NCBI GenBank assembly: GCA_001414485.1
Contig: LLEY01000031.1
Span: 248,001 to 312,000 of the forward strand
Direction: 5' to 3'
Length of the DNA stretch: 64,000 nt
Source of the DNA: Calycina herbarum
Lineage: Eukaryota; Ascomycota; Leotiomycetes; Helotiales; Pezizellaceae
The notes under the pieces are model-generated. The model ran no database searches. It was given only the letters and a program-made list of their open reading frames with translations, and was not told the origin of the DNA. Within the stretch, counting starts at the first letter, position 1. The number at the start of each line of letters is the position of its first letter. This document shows positions 23,577-33,894 of the stretch, piece by piece. Position numbers and translations under genes: made by a program.

Positions 23577-25436
23577 ACGTGTTTTATCACTTAGCGAGCT
23601 ATATTACTTAGCGAGCTATTTTTCCCTACTACTAACTATCTAACTATAAGACGCGATTCTTTATATTAAAATAACTTAAATATAAATAATTAAAGCTCGA
23701 ATCACTCTTACGATCGAAGTAAAGCGAACGAACCTGTGTTTAAGCTAACGTAAGCTAGTAAAGTAGTTTAATATCTCTTAATTAATATTATAGTATAGAA
23801 TAGCTGGTCGCACCTTATAGATAGATACCTAGTACAGGTAGCCGAATCTGACTCTAGTAGAAGAGGAGGCGATTATTTAATATATTCTCGACTAAGATAC
23901 TAGAGGGTTTTCGCCTTAGAGAGTAGATGTATAAGATATAGCTAACCTTCTAATAGACAAGCATAGTATATAACGTGTTAGGAAGTGCTAGACCTCTTAC
24001 TTTATTTAACGACGACTAGAGCTTTCTATGTATCTTTCTCACGCCTACGACTACTAGAGAGCCCTCTTAGAAGATCTAGACATATTAAGTACATGGTTTC
24101 GATTAGTTATAAACATACGTATAAAGTACAGGATCTAAGACTCCGATTTCTATAACTTCGACGAGACTGGCTTTATAATAGGTATAATCGGCGGAAAGAC
24201 GGTTATTATACACTCTAATCGACAGTCTAATCTAAAGCTTATTTAGCCTAGCAATCGGGAATAGGCTATAGCGATTTGTACAGTTATAGTAGACAGCTAT
24301 ATAGTACCCCCTTTTCTATACATTTAAGGTCGATTTCATCTTACGCCTTAGTACTAGAATAGCAATATACTAGTAGATTAGGTTGTTAAAACAACTTAAA
24401 ACGGTTAGACTAATAATAATATAGGTTTAGAATAGCTTAAACACTTTGATTAAGTAACTTAGGCACGTCGAGTTAGCTATTATCGGATGCTTATATTAGA
24501 CGGTTATAAGAGCTACGTCAACGCCGAGTTCAACGAATACTATAAGGAAAATAATATAATACTACTATGCCTACTTCCTTATTCTTCGTACTTAACTTAG
24601 CCTCTTAACGTCGGCTTATTTAGCTCGTTAAAATAGGTATATAGTAACTAGATATTACATCTAGTCTAGCTTTAAATTATATATATTACTAAGAACAAGT
24701 TCTTTCCTATGTTTAAAGTAGCCTTTACTATAGTTTTTATAGAAAAAAACGTTAAAGGTAGCTTTCGAGGGTCTAGCCTAGTACCTTAGAACCTATAAGT
24801 AGTAATATCAAAGCTAGATATTCGTTTATAGACGCCTTCTCTCTATAAAACACCTCCTAGTTTACCTCGACCTTAGGTCTCCTAGACGCTAAAGAATGTA
24901 ATTAAAGCTATTTCCTAGTCTACTCTAATTAAAGATTAGGTAGCTAAGTATCAGGGAAGCTCGCTAACTCTAATCATTACTACTATTAACTAGCTAGTAA
25001 AGGCTATAGTTATAATTAACTATAAGTTAACGCTTATAACTAATAGAATTAAGACGCTTAAAGAGGCAAATAAAGTCCTTTCAAAGCAGCGACGTGTGAA
25101 AAGAACTCGTTTATAGGATTCTAGACTTCTTACTAGATCGTAGGTAGGGCAGCTTTTAAAGGATAAGAGCTTAGTTAAAGAAAAAAGACACGACGAAGAT
25201 GTTAGCAAGGGTTCGTCGAAGCAGCGCCGTACAACTGGTCAGGTCTATAGTATCTACCGCAAACCTAGCTATAATGTAAGAACCTACTCAAAGGCTATAG
25301 ATATATCTAGTTTATTAGACTCCGATTTAAATTAACTATTTTAAGCTTAATTTAGTAGTGTTATAGGGTTTAGTAGTTAGGAGGTCTAGAAAAGTGGCTC
25401 GCTAAGTAATATAGCTCGCTAAGTAATAAAACACGT
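23577..25436 (+). mobile_element. pogo/Fot-type transposon, 1,860 bp (pogo-1), nested in Gypsy-1
   Basis: It is bounded by terminal inverted repeats of roughly 45-50 bp (start ACGTGTTTTATCACTTAGCG; the end is its near-exact complement) and TA target duplications at 23575-23576 and 25437-25438. Each TIR contains the motif ACTTAGCGAGCYA twice, a likely transposase-binding pair. The internal transposase remnant is on the plus strand. The element sits between the RT and RNase H parts of Gypsy-1. Confidence 0.9.
23700..25380 (+). pseudogene. pogo-1 DDE transposase remnant
   Basis: Landmarks in order: DFYNFDETGFIIG (first Asp intact), MLILDGYKSYVNAEF (second Asp intact) and PLNVGLFSSLK (third Asp changed to Asn by G-to-A). 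The preceding part is a decayed HTH/CENP-B-like DNA-binding region. A Lys-rich tail and a CxxC-like YSIYRKPSYN segment, the relic of a zinc knuckle, lie near the C-terminus. Multiple TAG/TAA stops mostly replace Trp and Gln codons. Not functional. Confidence 0.8.
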
Positions 25437-27499
25437 TATATCTTTTATATTCTCTAATAACTTCTAGTTTAAGATGTCTTAGATCTTTATTAGACCTATT
25501 TCTATTTTCCTTAAACTAAATACCTATTCTAGGAAAAGTGTCTAGGTTACTCTAAACTCGTATTTCAAGAGTTTTAACTAAGAGTTTACTTTTATAAGTT
25601 ATTATAAAACTTCTTTAATATATCTCTTATATTCTTCTTCTTTTTCTAAGAAGATTAAGATATTATCTAGATAATAGATTACTATTACTCTTAGAAGATC
25701 TCTTAAAATATTATTATTTTATCTCTAATATATAGCTAGTATATTATAAAGTCTAAATAGTATAACTATATATTTATAAAAGCTTAATAGTAAAGTAAAT
25801 ACTATCTTTTATTCGTCTCTAACTTTTATTTATATAAGTTTATAGACGTTTTATTAATCTAGTTTCATAAATCGTACTACTTTGCCTAACTTATTCTATA
25901 AGTATTAGCTAAGTAGTAGTAGATAAGCGTTCTTAACTATAGTATAATTTACTTCTTAGTAATTAATATATACTCTTCCTTCTAGGTTATCTTTTTTCTT
26001 AATAATAAGTATATTTAAGGTAATTAGTAACTTAGATTTTCTAATATATCTCTTCTTAATATCTTCTCTTATATAACTTTCTATTCTTTATAGACTTTTC
26101 TAGTTATATAACTAAAGCTTCTACTTTAAGAAGTAATAACCCTCTTTTAATTTAATCTTATAATCCTATAAACGATGTTCTAGTAAGGCTTATAAGTCTT
26201 CTAGGTTTTTAAACAAAGTCTTAAATTCTCTATACTATATAGGTATTTCATTATCAGCTGTTTTACTAACTTGTAGAGGACCTTAGACAAGGTGTTCTAG
26301 CGTCTTAGAAGAGGTAGCGCTAACCTTATTCTAGTCTTATAGTTATAATTATAAACTTATATAATTATATTAACTAAAGGTTATTTTCTAAACCTTCTAG
26401 TTAATATCTAGATTATGTTCTTAAATCTATAGTATACTAAGTATTACTTTCTTATTCCTTATTTTAATAATATTAAATTATATATCTAAGTAGTGTCTTT
26501 TAATAGTAATCTTTATTAGAATAGTTTACTAATTAATAATTCTATCTTAGTATATAACGTCTATTCTATTAACTACTCCTAAGTAGTATAGCCTTATACC
26601 TTTAATTAGAACGTTTAGCTTTTTCTAAGCTACTAGGGAAAGGAAATTACCTGTTACTCTAGAATTAATTAAAACTTAGAGTTTCTTTCCTCTTATCTTT
26701 ACTATTACTATAAGTTAATTTTCTCTAGATATAGTATTTAACTCTCTTATAGTAGTATAATTTTCTAGTTTAATATAATAAACCTTGAATCTTCTTTTAC
26801 TATCGTCTTCTTTTATAGAGCTTAGAAAGAATATTACTTTTTTATTATTAGAAAAAGCTATCTTATATATTAGACTATCTTCTACAGTTCTCTTAGGTTC
26901 TAAAAGAGTTCTAATAAAGCATCTCTCTATTAACTAGTCTAATATAGCTCGCGGTTTATAACAAACCTATTTAATAGTTGTTCTTCTTAGAATTTCAGCG
27001 ATCTACTGTTTATCTTCTATTAGTTAGTGAAATTCCTAGATTAGAGTAGCTTATAGGTTTTCTTAAATAACCTTAAACATCTGTTAATCTCCTAATCTCT
27101 TAAATAATATTACTATTTCCTTCTCTACCTTTAATATCTAATATTTCTTATTAATTTCTAACTTATAGTCTTAGCTAGGTAGGTAGGTAGTAATATCTAA
27201 TTTTAAACATCTATTATATTTATTAAAATTCTTTAGATAATACTATTCCTATTTAATAGTATTGTCTTTTATCTTAGTAACCTTTTATAAGTCTTCCTTC
27301 TCTAGGTAGTTATTTAGTACTATTTATTCTAGTCTAAGTTCCTTAAACTTAATAGTTTCTCTTCTAGTAATAAAGCTAACTATTACTGCCTAGTCCTGTT
27401 TATTCTATACTATTAAGTACGTAGTTAAGACTATAGAGTTAATCTCTTAAGTAGAATATAAGCTCTAAAAATTAGGTTTCTAATTTTCTATATATACCT

Positions 27500-28868
27500 A
27501 TCTATTCTCTCTCTTAAATGTTCTAATAAATGCTTATATCTCGCTCTATTTAGGCTTAAGTATTCGTAGATCTACTTCTAATAAGTTAGATACTAATTCT
27601 AATAACTCTAATAAACTTATTAATAGTAGTAATTTATATTCTACTTAACGAGGTAATTCGTAATCTATTTCCAACTATATATTATAATATTCTTTAAGTA
27701 ATAGATCTCTATTATTATTAGTATCCTACTTCTTACTAACTTATAACTCGATTCTATTATTTAGCTACAGGTATACAGCGTCTATAGTTATATCCGTAGC
27801 GTCTATTTCAATCTATATACTATATTCTCTAGCTTCGAGTTCCTTATTCGTAAGTTTAATTTTATTAAGTAATACTACTTCTTTATAAACTATAGTATTA
27901 ATTCGTCTCTTCCTATTAGAGTCTTTCTTCTTACTATACTTATTTACTTTATAGCTAGAGAGGCTACAGTTATAATACAAGTTTTACTTACGTCGACGAT
28001 TTCGCTTCTCCTAGGAAAGTCCTTCTTTTCTTAGAAAGGTTTTCTTTTATATAGCGTTTACTTCCTTCCTATACTTAGTATAAGAGTGCCTCTACTTTCC
28101 TAACCCTTAGCTCTTTTCCTAAATTCGTATAAGCGGTTATCTAACTAGACAACTTCTTTAATTATATCTATAATAGTTAAGAACTATATATTCTACTTAG
28201 CTATTTCCTTATAGATATATACCTTTAATCCTCTATAGAAGCGTTCTATAAAAGCGATAGTATCCTACTCTAATTTCGTTTCGTAGTATTAAAACTTATT
28301 AGCGTAGTCTATTATAGATCCGGTTTAGTATAGCTCTAAAAGCTTATATACAGCTGTTTAGATCGTGTTAAAGTCTTTAAAGACTTTTCTAATAGTTACT
28401 TTAAATCCTCTCTAAGATTTAAATATAATCTTAGTTAATTCTATCTTTCTATCTTCTTTCTTATTCTTAAAGAAGTCCTCTAAATATAGCTAAGTCTATT
28501 CTAACGCTAATCCTCTAAAGTAAGAGATAGCAAAGATAGTTCGTAAGTTATAGTTACCTTTAAATTTGTCAGAGTTAAAGTTAAAATAGATGTCTATTTA
28601 GAGAAGAAATAAGTCGAGTTTCTTTCGCTTTCTATAATACGTGTCTAGTATCTTAACTTTGATAGACTTAAGTACTTCAACCTTATAAGGCTCGGAAGCG
28701 TCTAGTATACTAATATTATCGTCGTTCCTAGTTAATTATATACTAGTAGGTGTTCTTCTAGTAGTACTTCTAGATGTTCCTATAACGTTAACTTAACTAG
28801 TATTCGAGCTAGTTACTATAGAGGTTGCTAGGGCTATAGCGACTGAACTTCTAAGTAGGTGCTTAAAG
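27500..28868 (-). pseudogene. Gypsy-1 gag remnant with decayed zinc knuckle
   Basis: This is the first internal region after the 5' LTR. On the minus strand a nucleocapsid-like motif lies around 27950-27990 and reads LYYNCSLSSYKVNKYSKKK. It corresponds to C-Y-N-C-x-L-x-x-H-x4-C with three of the four zinc ligands changed to Tyr by RIP-type transitions. Upstream, a gag-type helical region can be followed with stops. Confidence 0.6.
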
Positions 28869-29331
28869 TATAATAAAACTTAAATAAACTAAATAAAGAT
28901 AACTAAGTCTTAAAGGTTAGTATATAAGTAAGAAGTATAGATACGCCGGGTTATTTACTTAGAAGTAAACTCGTTACTTATATTAAAGATATTAAATAAG
29001 ATAATAAGATTAATAACTAAAGTTAAGTACAAAGCTTCTATCTAATAACAGACGTACTAGTCTTATATAGAACCCTCGTTCTTTATATACATCGCCTATA
29101 TCGCTTACATCGTCTATATCGCTTATAATCAGAGCGATCAGATCGATTAGAGCGATCACGTTATATAATTACACGTAACTTCTAATAATATTATAACAGT
29201 GAGATTCTAAAACCCTTATATACCTTTTATATTACTAATTTCCTTCTGTATTATCTTTCTTTCCTAGATATCGTATCTTATTCTATTAGAGCGCTATCTA
29301 GACTACTTACTACTTTCTATAATTCGTAATA
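28869..29331 (-). repeat. Gypsy-1 5' LTR (463 bp)
   Basis: On the plus strand it starts TATAATAAAACTTAAATAAACT and ends CTATAATTCGTAATA, matching the 3' LTR. Its outer neighbour is the gag of a second Gypsy element (29332-30230), which suggests insertion into that element. Confidence 0.8.
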
Positions 29332-30230
29332 TTCCTTTGATTAAGCGGAGAAGACTACTATAGTTAGTTCCTAGTCTATTATATTATATAAGAAACTGTC
29401 TTTAGATTCGTACGTAGTTCTAGCTCTAGATAAAATTATTTAAGACTTCTTTATTCGCTAAGATATAAGATTAGTAACTTCGTTTAGCTAATTAGTAATT
29501 ATTTATAATTATTTATAATATCTATTATAGATACTATCTTCTTAGATACCGACAGTTATAGTAATTAGCTTTATACTAAGAGTAGCTTTTAAGTAACCTT
29601 TCTTAATTACGTTATTCTATCTCTAGCTAGAAGCCTCTAGGATTAGCTAATCGAATTTGTTAAGGAATTCGCTAAAAGGCCGCTGATTTTACTTTGTTTA
29701 GTTAATCTAGCTAAGCGCTTTTTACTATAGCCGAGGGTTACGGAATACTATATAAAGCTGTCTTAAAAATTCTATAACTGTGAACTTATTCTCTAAGCGA
29801 GCGTATTCTATCTAAGAGAAAATCCTTATAGCTGCGTCTTCTAAGAGTATTCCAAAGGCGTACTAGACTCTTTCCTTCGTTAATTTCCAGCTTCGCTTAT
29901 AAAAGGCCTTCGAATTAAGAAAAGAGGTTAGACGTACTTCCGTCGTATCTTTCCAGGTATAGAAGATAGTATTTTAGCTTACGATTAGTATTTATAACTA
30001 ATACTAGTGTTAAATTAGGCGTAGACGTAGGTTATAGAAGGTTAGAAGAAGGAAGTCTTCCTTTAAGTCTTATAAGAGCTTCTTCTTAATAACTAGAAAG
30101 GTTAGCTATTAATTAGTTCTAACTTTTAGTAAGAAGCTATATCTCTTACTACTACTAGTTGAATATATCTATTAACTACTACGGAGGTTCTTATATAGGT
30201 CTCTATACGTCTGCTAAATTTATATTCTTT
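29332..30230 (-). pseudogene. Gag remnant of an outer Gypsy-type element (Gypsy-2)
   Basis: On the minus strand a retrotransposon gag domain is followed through stops: YLERYDGS, LEDAAIRIFS, EYARLENKFTVIEFLRQL, FRNPRL, then RPFSEFLNKFD and LILEASS. This is the usual order of the Ty3/Gypsy capsid domain (the RPFSEF..EFD segment is diagnostic). It is broken at 29331 by the Gypsy-1 5' LTR. The remaining pol of this element is not seen on the far side beyond a short basic tail at 19060-19332, so most of it is missing or unrecognisable. Confidence 0.65.
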
Positions 30231-30284
30231 ATTATATTTATAGTCGTCTACTATATACTTTAGACTATTATATTCGTATAAAAC

Positions 30285-30385
30285 TATATATTTTAACTAT
30301 AAAGGATTTTCGTATAAGACCTTATATCTCAACTATAAAGGATTTTCGTATAAGATCTTATATCTTAACTATAGAGGATTTTCGT
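30285..30385. repeat. Minisatellite: about 38-bp unit, three copies
   Basis: The unit TTAACTATAAAGGATTTTCG followed by TATAAGACCTTATATC repeats three times with few differences. It lies between the Gypsy-2 gag and its LTR-like units, where an untranslated leader would be. Confidence 0.65.
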
Positions 30386-30471
30386 ACTTATACTATATAT
30401 ATAAGAAAGGTTTAAAGGATCTACTATATATAGTTCGTTTAATATACTCGATAAGTAAATATAAGAAAGAA

Positions 30472-31076
30472 TAAGTTAATTCTAATATTATAAGCCGAAT
30501 ATAAAGAGATTAATAGATAAGGTTGTCTTTATTATAAGAAGAATTAACTAAGAAGAGAAGTCTATTCTACGTAGAAGAGAAGAGGTTTTATACCTCTTAC
30601 TTCGAGGTTTCTTAGTAAGTATAAGTTATAAGAAACTGAGATATCGTTATAGCTTTCGTTATAGCTTCTGTTACTAAGGTGATTACCGAGGTAGTAAACC
30701 TTAAGCTCTTGTTATAGATCGGTGAGGTAATTGCCGAGGTTGTCACGTGAGGTCACGTGAGGTCACGGGTTTGTACGAAGGTCGGTAGACCAAGTACTCT
30801 TCGGGTGTAAACCGTTATAATAAGAGAGAGAAGTTAATTCTAATATTATAAGCTAAATATAATAAAGTTAATAGATAAAGTAGTCTTATTATAAAGAGAA
30901 TTAACTAAGGAAGGAAGTCTATTCTACGTGCGAGGAAAGGGGTTTTATACGTATAGGCCATATGTAATTACCGGTTGTTGGAACCCCTTGCGTCGCGAGG
31001 TCGCGAGAAGTCACGTGAAGTCACGTTTTGTACGAAGGTCGATGGACCGAGTACTCTTCGGGTGTAAACCGTCACA
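30472..31076 (-). repeat. Two adjacent LTR-like units of Gypsy-2
   Basis: Unit 1 (about 30472-30825) and unit 2 (about 30826-31076) both contain AGTTAATTCTAATATTATAAG near the left and TACTCTTCGGGTGTAAACCGT at the right. Read on the minus strand, unit 2 begins TGTGACGGTTTACACCC and unit 1 TATAACGGTTTACACCC (decayed TGTAACGG), as expected for LTR starts. Unit 2 is about 100 bp shorter and much less AT-biased. Position and strand fit the 5' LTR of the outer gag-bearing element. Confidence 0.55.
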
Positions 31077-31282
31077 GGAATAGCTTCAAAAAAGAGGCTG
31101 GGAATCAAAGAGACTTCTCGTATAGCCTCGTATACGCTCGTGAAAGTGGATATGGTAACCGATATCCCGGCCTCGTACACGGTCCTGGCAAAAGCCCGCC
31201 CCCTTGGAATGTCACCTACTATATTAAAAGTTATATATCACAACAACCACTTATTGAATTTATATATAATTAAGTAGGAATA

Positions 31283-33142
31283 ACGTGTTTTATCACTTGG
31301 CGAGCCACATTACTTAGCGAGCCATTTTTCCCTACTACTAACTATTCAACTATAAGACGCGATTCTTTATATTAAAATAACTTAAATATAAATAATTAAA
31401 GCTTGAATTACTCTTATAATCGAAGTAAAGCGAACGAACCCGTGTTTAAGCCAACGTAAGCTAGTAAAGCAGTTTAACATTCCTCGATCGATATTATAGT
31501 ATAGAATAGCTGGTTATACCTTATAGATAGACACCTAGCACGGGTAGCCGAATCTAACTCTAGTAGAAGAGGAGGCGATTGTTTAATATATTCTTAACTA
31601 AGATGCTAGAGGGTTTTCGCCTTAGAGAGCGGATGTATAAGATATAGCCGACCTTCTAATAGACAAGCGTAGTATACGACGTGTTAGAAAGTACTAGACC
31701 TCTCGCTTTATTTAACGACGACTAGAGCTTTCTACGTGTCTTTCTTATGCCTATAACTACTAGAGAGCCTTCTTAGAAGATTTAGACATATTAAGTACGT
31801 GGTTTCGATTAGTTACGAACATGTATATAAAGTATAAGATCTAAGACTCTGATTTCTATAACTTCGACGAGACCGGCTTTATAATAGGTATAATTAGTAG
31901 AAAGACAGTCGTTATATACTTTAATCGATAGTCTAATCCAAAGCTTATTTAGCTTAGTAATTAGGAATAGGCTATAGCGATTTGTATAGTTATAGTAGAC
32001 AGCTATATAGTACCCCCTTTTCTATACGTTTAAGGTCGATTTCACCTTATATCTTAGTACTAGAATAGTAATATACTAGCGGATTAGGTTATTAAAACAA
32101 CTTAAAACAGTTAGACTAATAATAATATAGGTTTAGAATAGCTTAAATACTTTGATTAAGCAACTTAGGCGCGTTGAGTTAGCTGTTATTAGATACTTAT
32201 ATTAGACGGTTACGAGAGCTATGTTAATACCGAGTTTAACGAATACTATAAGGAAAACGATATAATACTACTATGCCTACCTCCTTATTCTTCGTACTTA
32301 ACTTAGCCTCTTGACGTCGGCTTATTTAGCTTATTAAAACAGGTATATAGTAACTAGATATTATGTCTAGTCTAGCTTTAAATTATATATATTACTAAGG
32401 ACGAGTTCTTTCCTATGTTTAAAGTAGCCTTTACTATAGTTTTTATAGAAAAAAACGTTAAAGGTAGCTTCTAAGGGTCTAGCCTAGTACCTTAGAACCT
32501 ATAAGTAGTAATATTAAAGCTAGATATTCGTTTATAAACGCCTTCTCTTTATAGAACACCTTCTAGTTTACCCCGACCTTGGGTCTCCTAGACGCTAAAG
32601 AATACAATTGAAGCTATTTCCTAGTCTACTCTAATTAAAGATCGGGTAGCTAAGTACTAGGGAAGCTCGCTAACTCCGATTATTACTACTATCGACTAGC
32701 TAGTAAAGGCTATAGTCGCGATTAACTATAAGTTAACGCTTATAACTAATAGAATTAAGATGCTTAAAGAGGCAAATAAAGTCCTTTTAAAGCAGCGACA
32801 TATAAAAAGAACTTGTTTATAGGATTCTAGACTTCTTACTAGATCGTAGGTAAGGCAGCTTTTAAAGGATAAGAGCTTAGTTAAAGAAAAAAGACATAAC
32901 GAAGATGTTAGCAAGGGTTCGTCGAAGCAGCGCTATATAACTAGTCGAGTCTATAGTATCTGCTGTAAACCTAGCTATAATATAAGAACCTGCTTAGAGG
33001 CTGTAGATATATCTAGTTTATTAGACTCTGATTTGAATTAACTGTTTTAAGCTTGATTTAGTAGTGTTATAGGGTTTAGTAGTTAGGAGGTCTAGAAAAG
33101 TGGCTCGCTAAGTAATGTGGCTCGCTAAGTAATAAAACACGT
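31283..33142 (+). mobile_element. pogo/Fot-type transposon, 1,860 bp (pogo-2), nested in copy A
   Basis: This has the same length and termini as pogo-1 (start ACGTGTTTTATCACTTGGCG, doubled GCGAGCCA-type motif, complementary end) with TA duplications at 31281-31282 and 33143-33144. The interior aligns with pogo-1 throughout, differing chiefly by transitions, so both are independently decayed copies of one family. It inserted near the 3' end of copy A. Confidence 0.9.
31440..33080 (+). pseudogene. pogo-2 DDE transposase remnant, catalytic Asp residues all present
   Basis: Landmarks: FYNFDETGFIIG, ILDGYESYVN and PLDVGLF. In contrast to pogo-1, the third Asp (GAC, in PLDVGLF near 32310) is intact. 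Stops elsewhere (for example in the Trp and Gln codons between these motifs) still prevent translation. It is the better template for reconstructing relationships within the family. Confidence 0.75.
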
Positions 33143-33468
33143 TATAGATACAAGGTAGTTAATTAGAGAATAAGTATAAAAAACTATACGCGAGCACGGA
33201 GTAGTAGCCTAATCTGCTGTCCTAACCTAGTTTCCTTTAATTATAGGGCTACTACTTTAGCTAGAACTCTAACTTTAAGTTTAAGTATTAAAGTTAGCTT
33301 TTCTAGCTCTTTTTGTCCCTTTTTAGCTCCTTTCTTAACTTAAGGCATATATAGAGTAGTTCTTTTTCGTAGAACACGTATATATTTTATCTGTTTTAAG
33401 GCCTTTAGAGTTATAGTAGCTAGCTTCTTATAAAGCTAGGTTTCTGCTCTCTTATTAGCTAATTCTTC

Positions 33469-33894
33469 TGTTACGAATCACGTGCACACGTGATGAGTGA
33501 AGACCAGGCGGCGTCCTGACAGGTTAAGCACTATCGGAATACTCTTATAGTAGATAGGGATCGGTTAGGTTAGCTAAGCGATCCAAGGATTTCATTATGT
33601 TGATCACGTGACGGACCGCTGGATCGCTAAGCGAACCAGCTCGTTGGATCGCCAGCTCGACGAGCGAGTTGGCTACCCAGAGGAACGAAGGTTCTATATA
33701 TACTAGCACGTCTGCCATTAGATAGGAGCTTCGTGCTCAACTTTAGTTATCAATCTTATCATCTTGTTTGACATCTTTGATACAAGTAACGAGTTCACTT
33801 CCAAGTGAACAACCCGGCGCATCTGTACTTCTTACCTGTATACCAACCTTCGAGACTTAGTCATCTTTGTTTAGTTCGTTTGAGTTTCGTTACA
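33469..33894 (+). mobile_element. Solo LTR, 426 bp, little RIP, with intact target duplication
   Basis: It begins TGTTACGAATCACGTG and ends GAGTTTCGTTACA, flanked on both sides by TCTTC (33464-33468 and 33895-33899). The right ~240 bp align with the Gypsy-1 LTRs, with this copy carrying C or G where those carry T or A. The left part differs and includes two CACGTG motifs. It is inside copy A of the TIR transposon, in its coding region. Solo LTRs arise by recombination between the two LTRs of a full element. Confidence 0.9.

Larger units (their letters stand above)
21250..26900 (-). pseudogene. Gypsy-1 pol remnant (protease, RT, RNase H, integrase, chromodomain)
   Basis: On the minus strand the RT active site appears as YYLDNILIFLEKEEEYK, where YLDD has become YLDN (codon at 25662-25664). 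Further down are an RNase H-like start (KPSIIKIDALDIVV, normally a TDASD-type motif), the integrase HHCC/CARNK region decayed to NTYTRNKASYY, and a core DFIVKLLKSKD. LVFIFFREVVLRYRLSKEILLDRDKLF.SKF and then AYNSL motifs follow, and finally the GPY/F region and chromodomain. Two foreign inserts interrupt it (21461-21702 and 23577-25436). Stops are frequent; the enzyme set is recognisable but dead. Confidence 0.8.
20145..29331 (-). mobile_element. Ty3/Gypsy LTR retrotransposon (Gypsy-1), full length with nested insertions
   Basis: LTRs at 20145-20608 (464 bp) and 28869-29331 (463 bp) bound the element, which is transcribed on the minus strand. A purine-rich tract (AAGAAGAGGATAG on the minus strand) precedes the 3' LTR. 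Read in the minus direction, the internal region gives gag with a zinc knuckle (around 28750-27500), protease, reverse transcriptase, RNase H, integrase and chromodomain. Removing the 1,860-bp pogo insert and the 242-bp LTR insert leaves about 7.1 kb, a normal Gypsy length. All frames are destroyed by TAA/TAG stops of RIP type. The flanking five bases differ (gctat and ttcct), so an intact target duplication is not preserved. Confidence 0.85.

Noticed and set aside
30285..30385. CRISPR-like array
   Set aside because: The units are directly adjacent without unique spacers; it is a three-copy minisatellite in a fungal repeat region.
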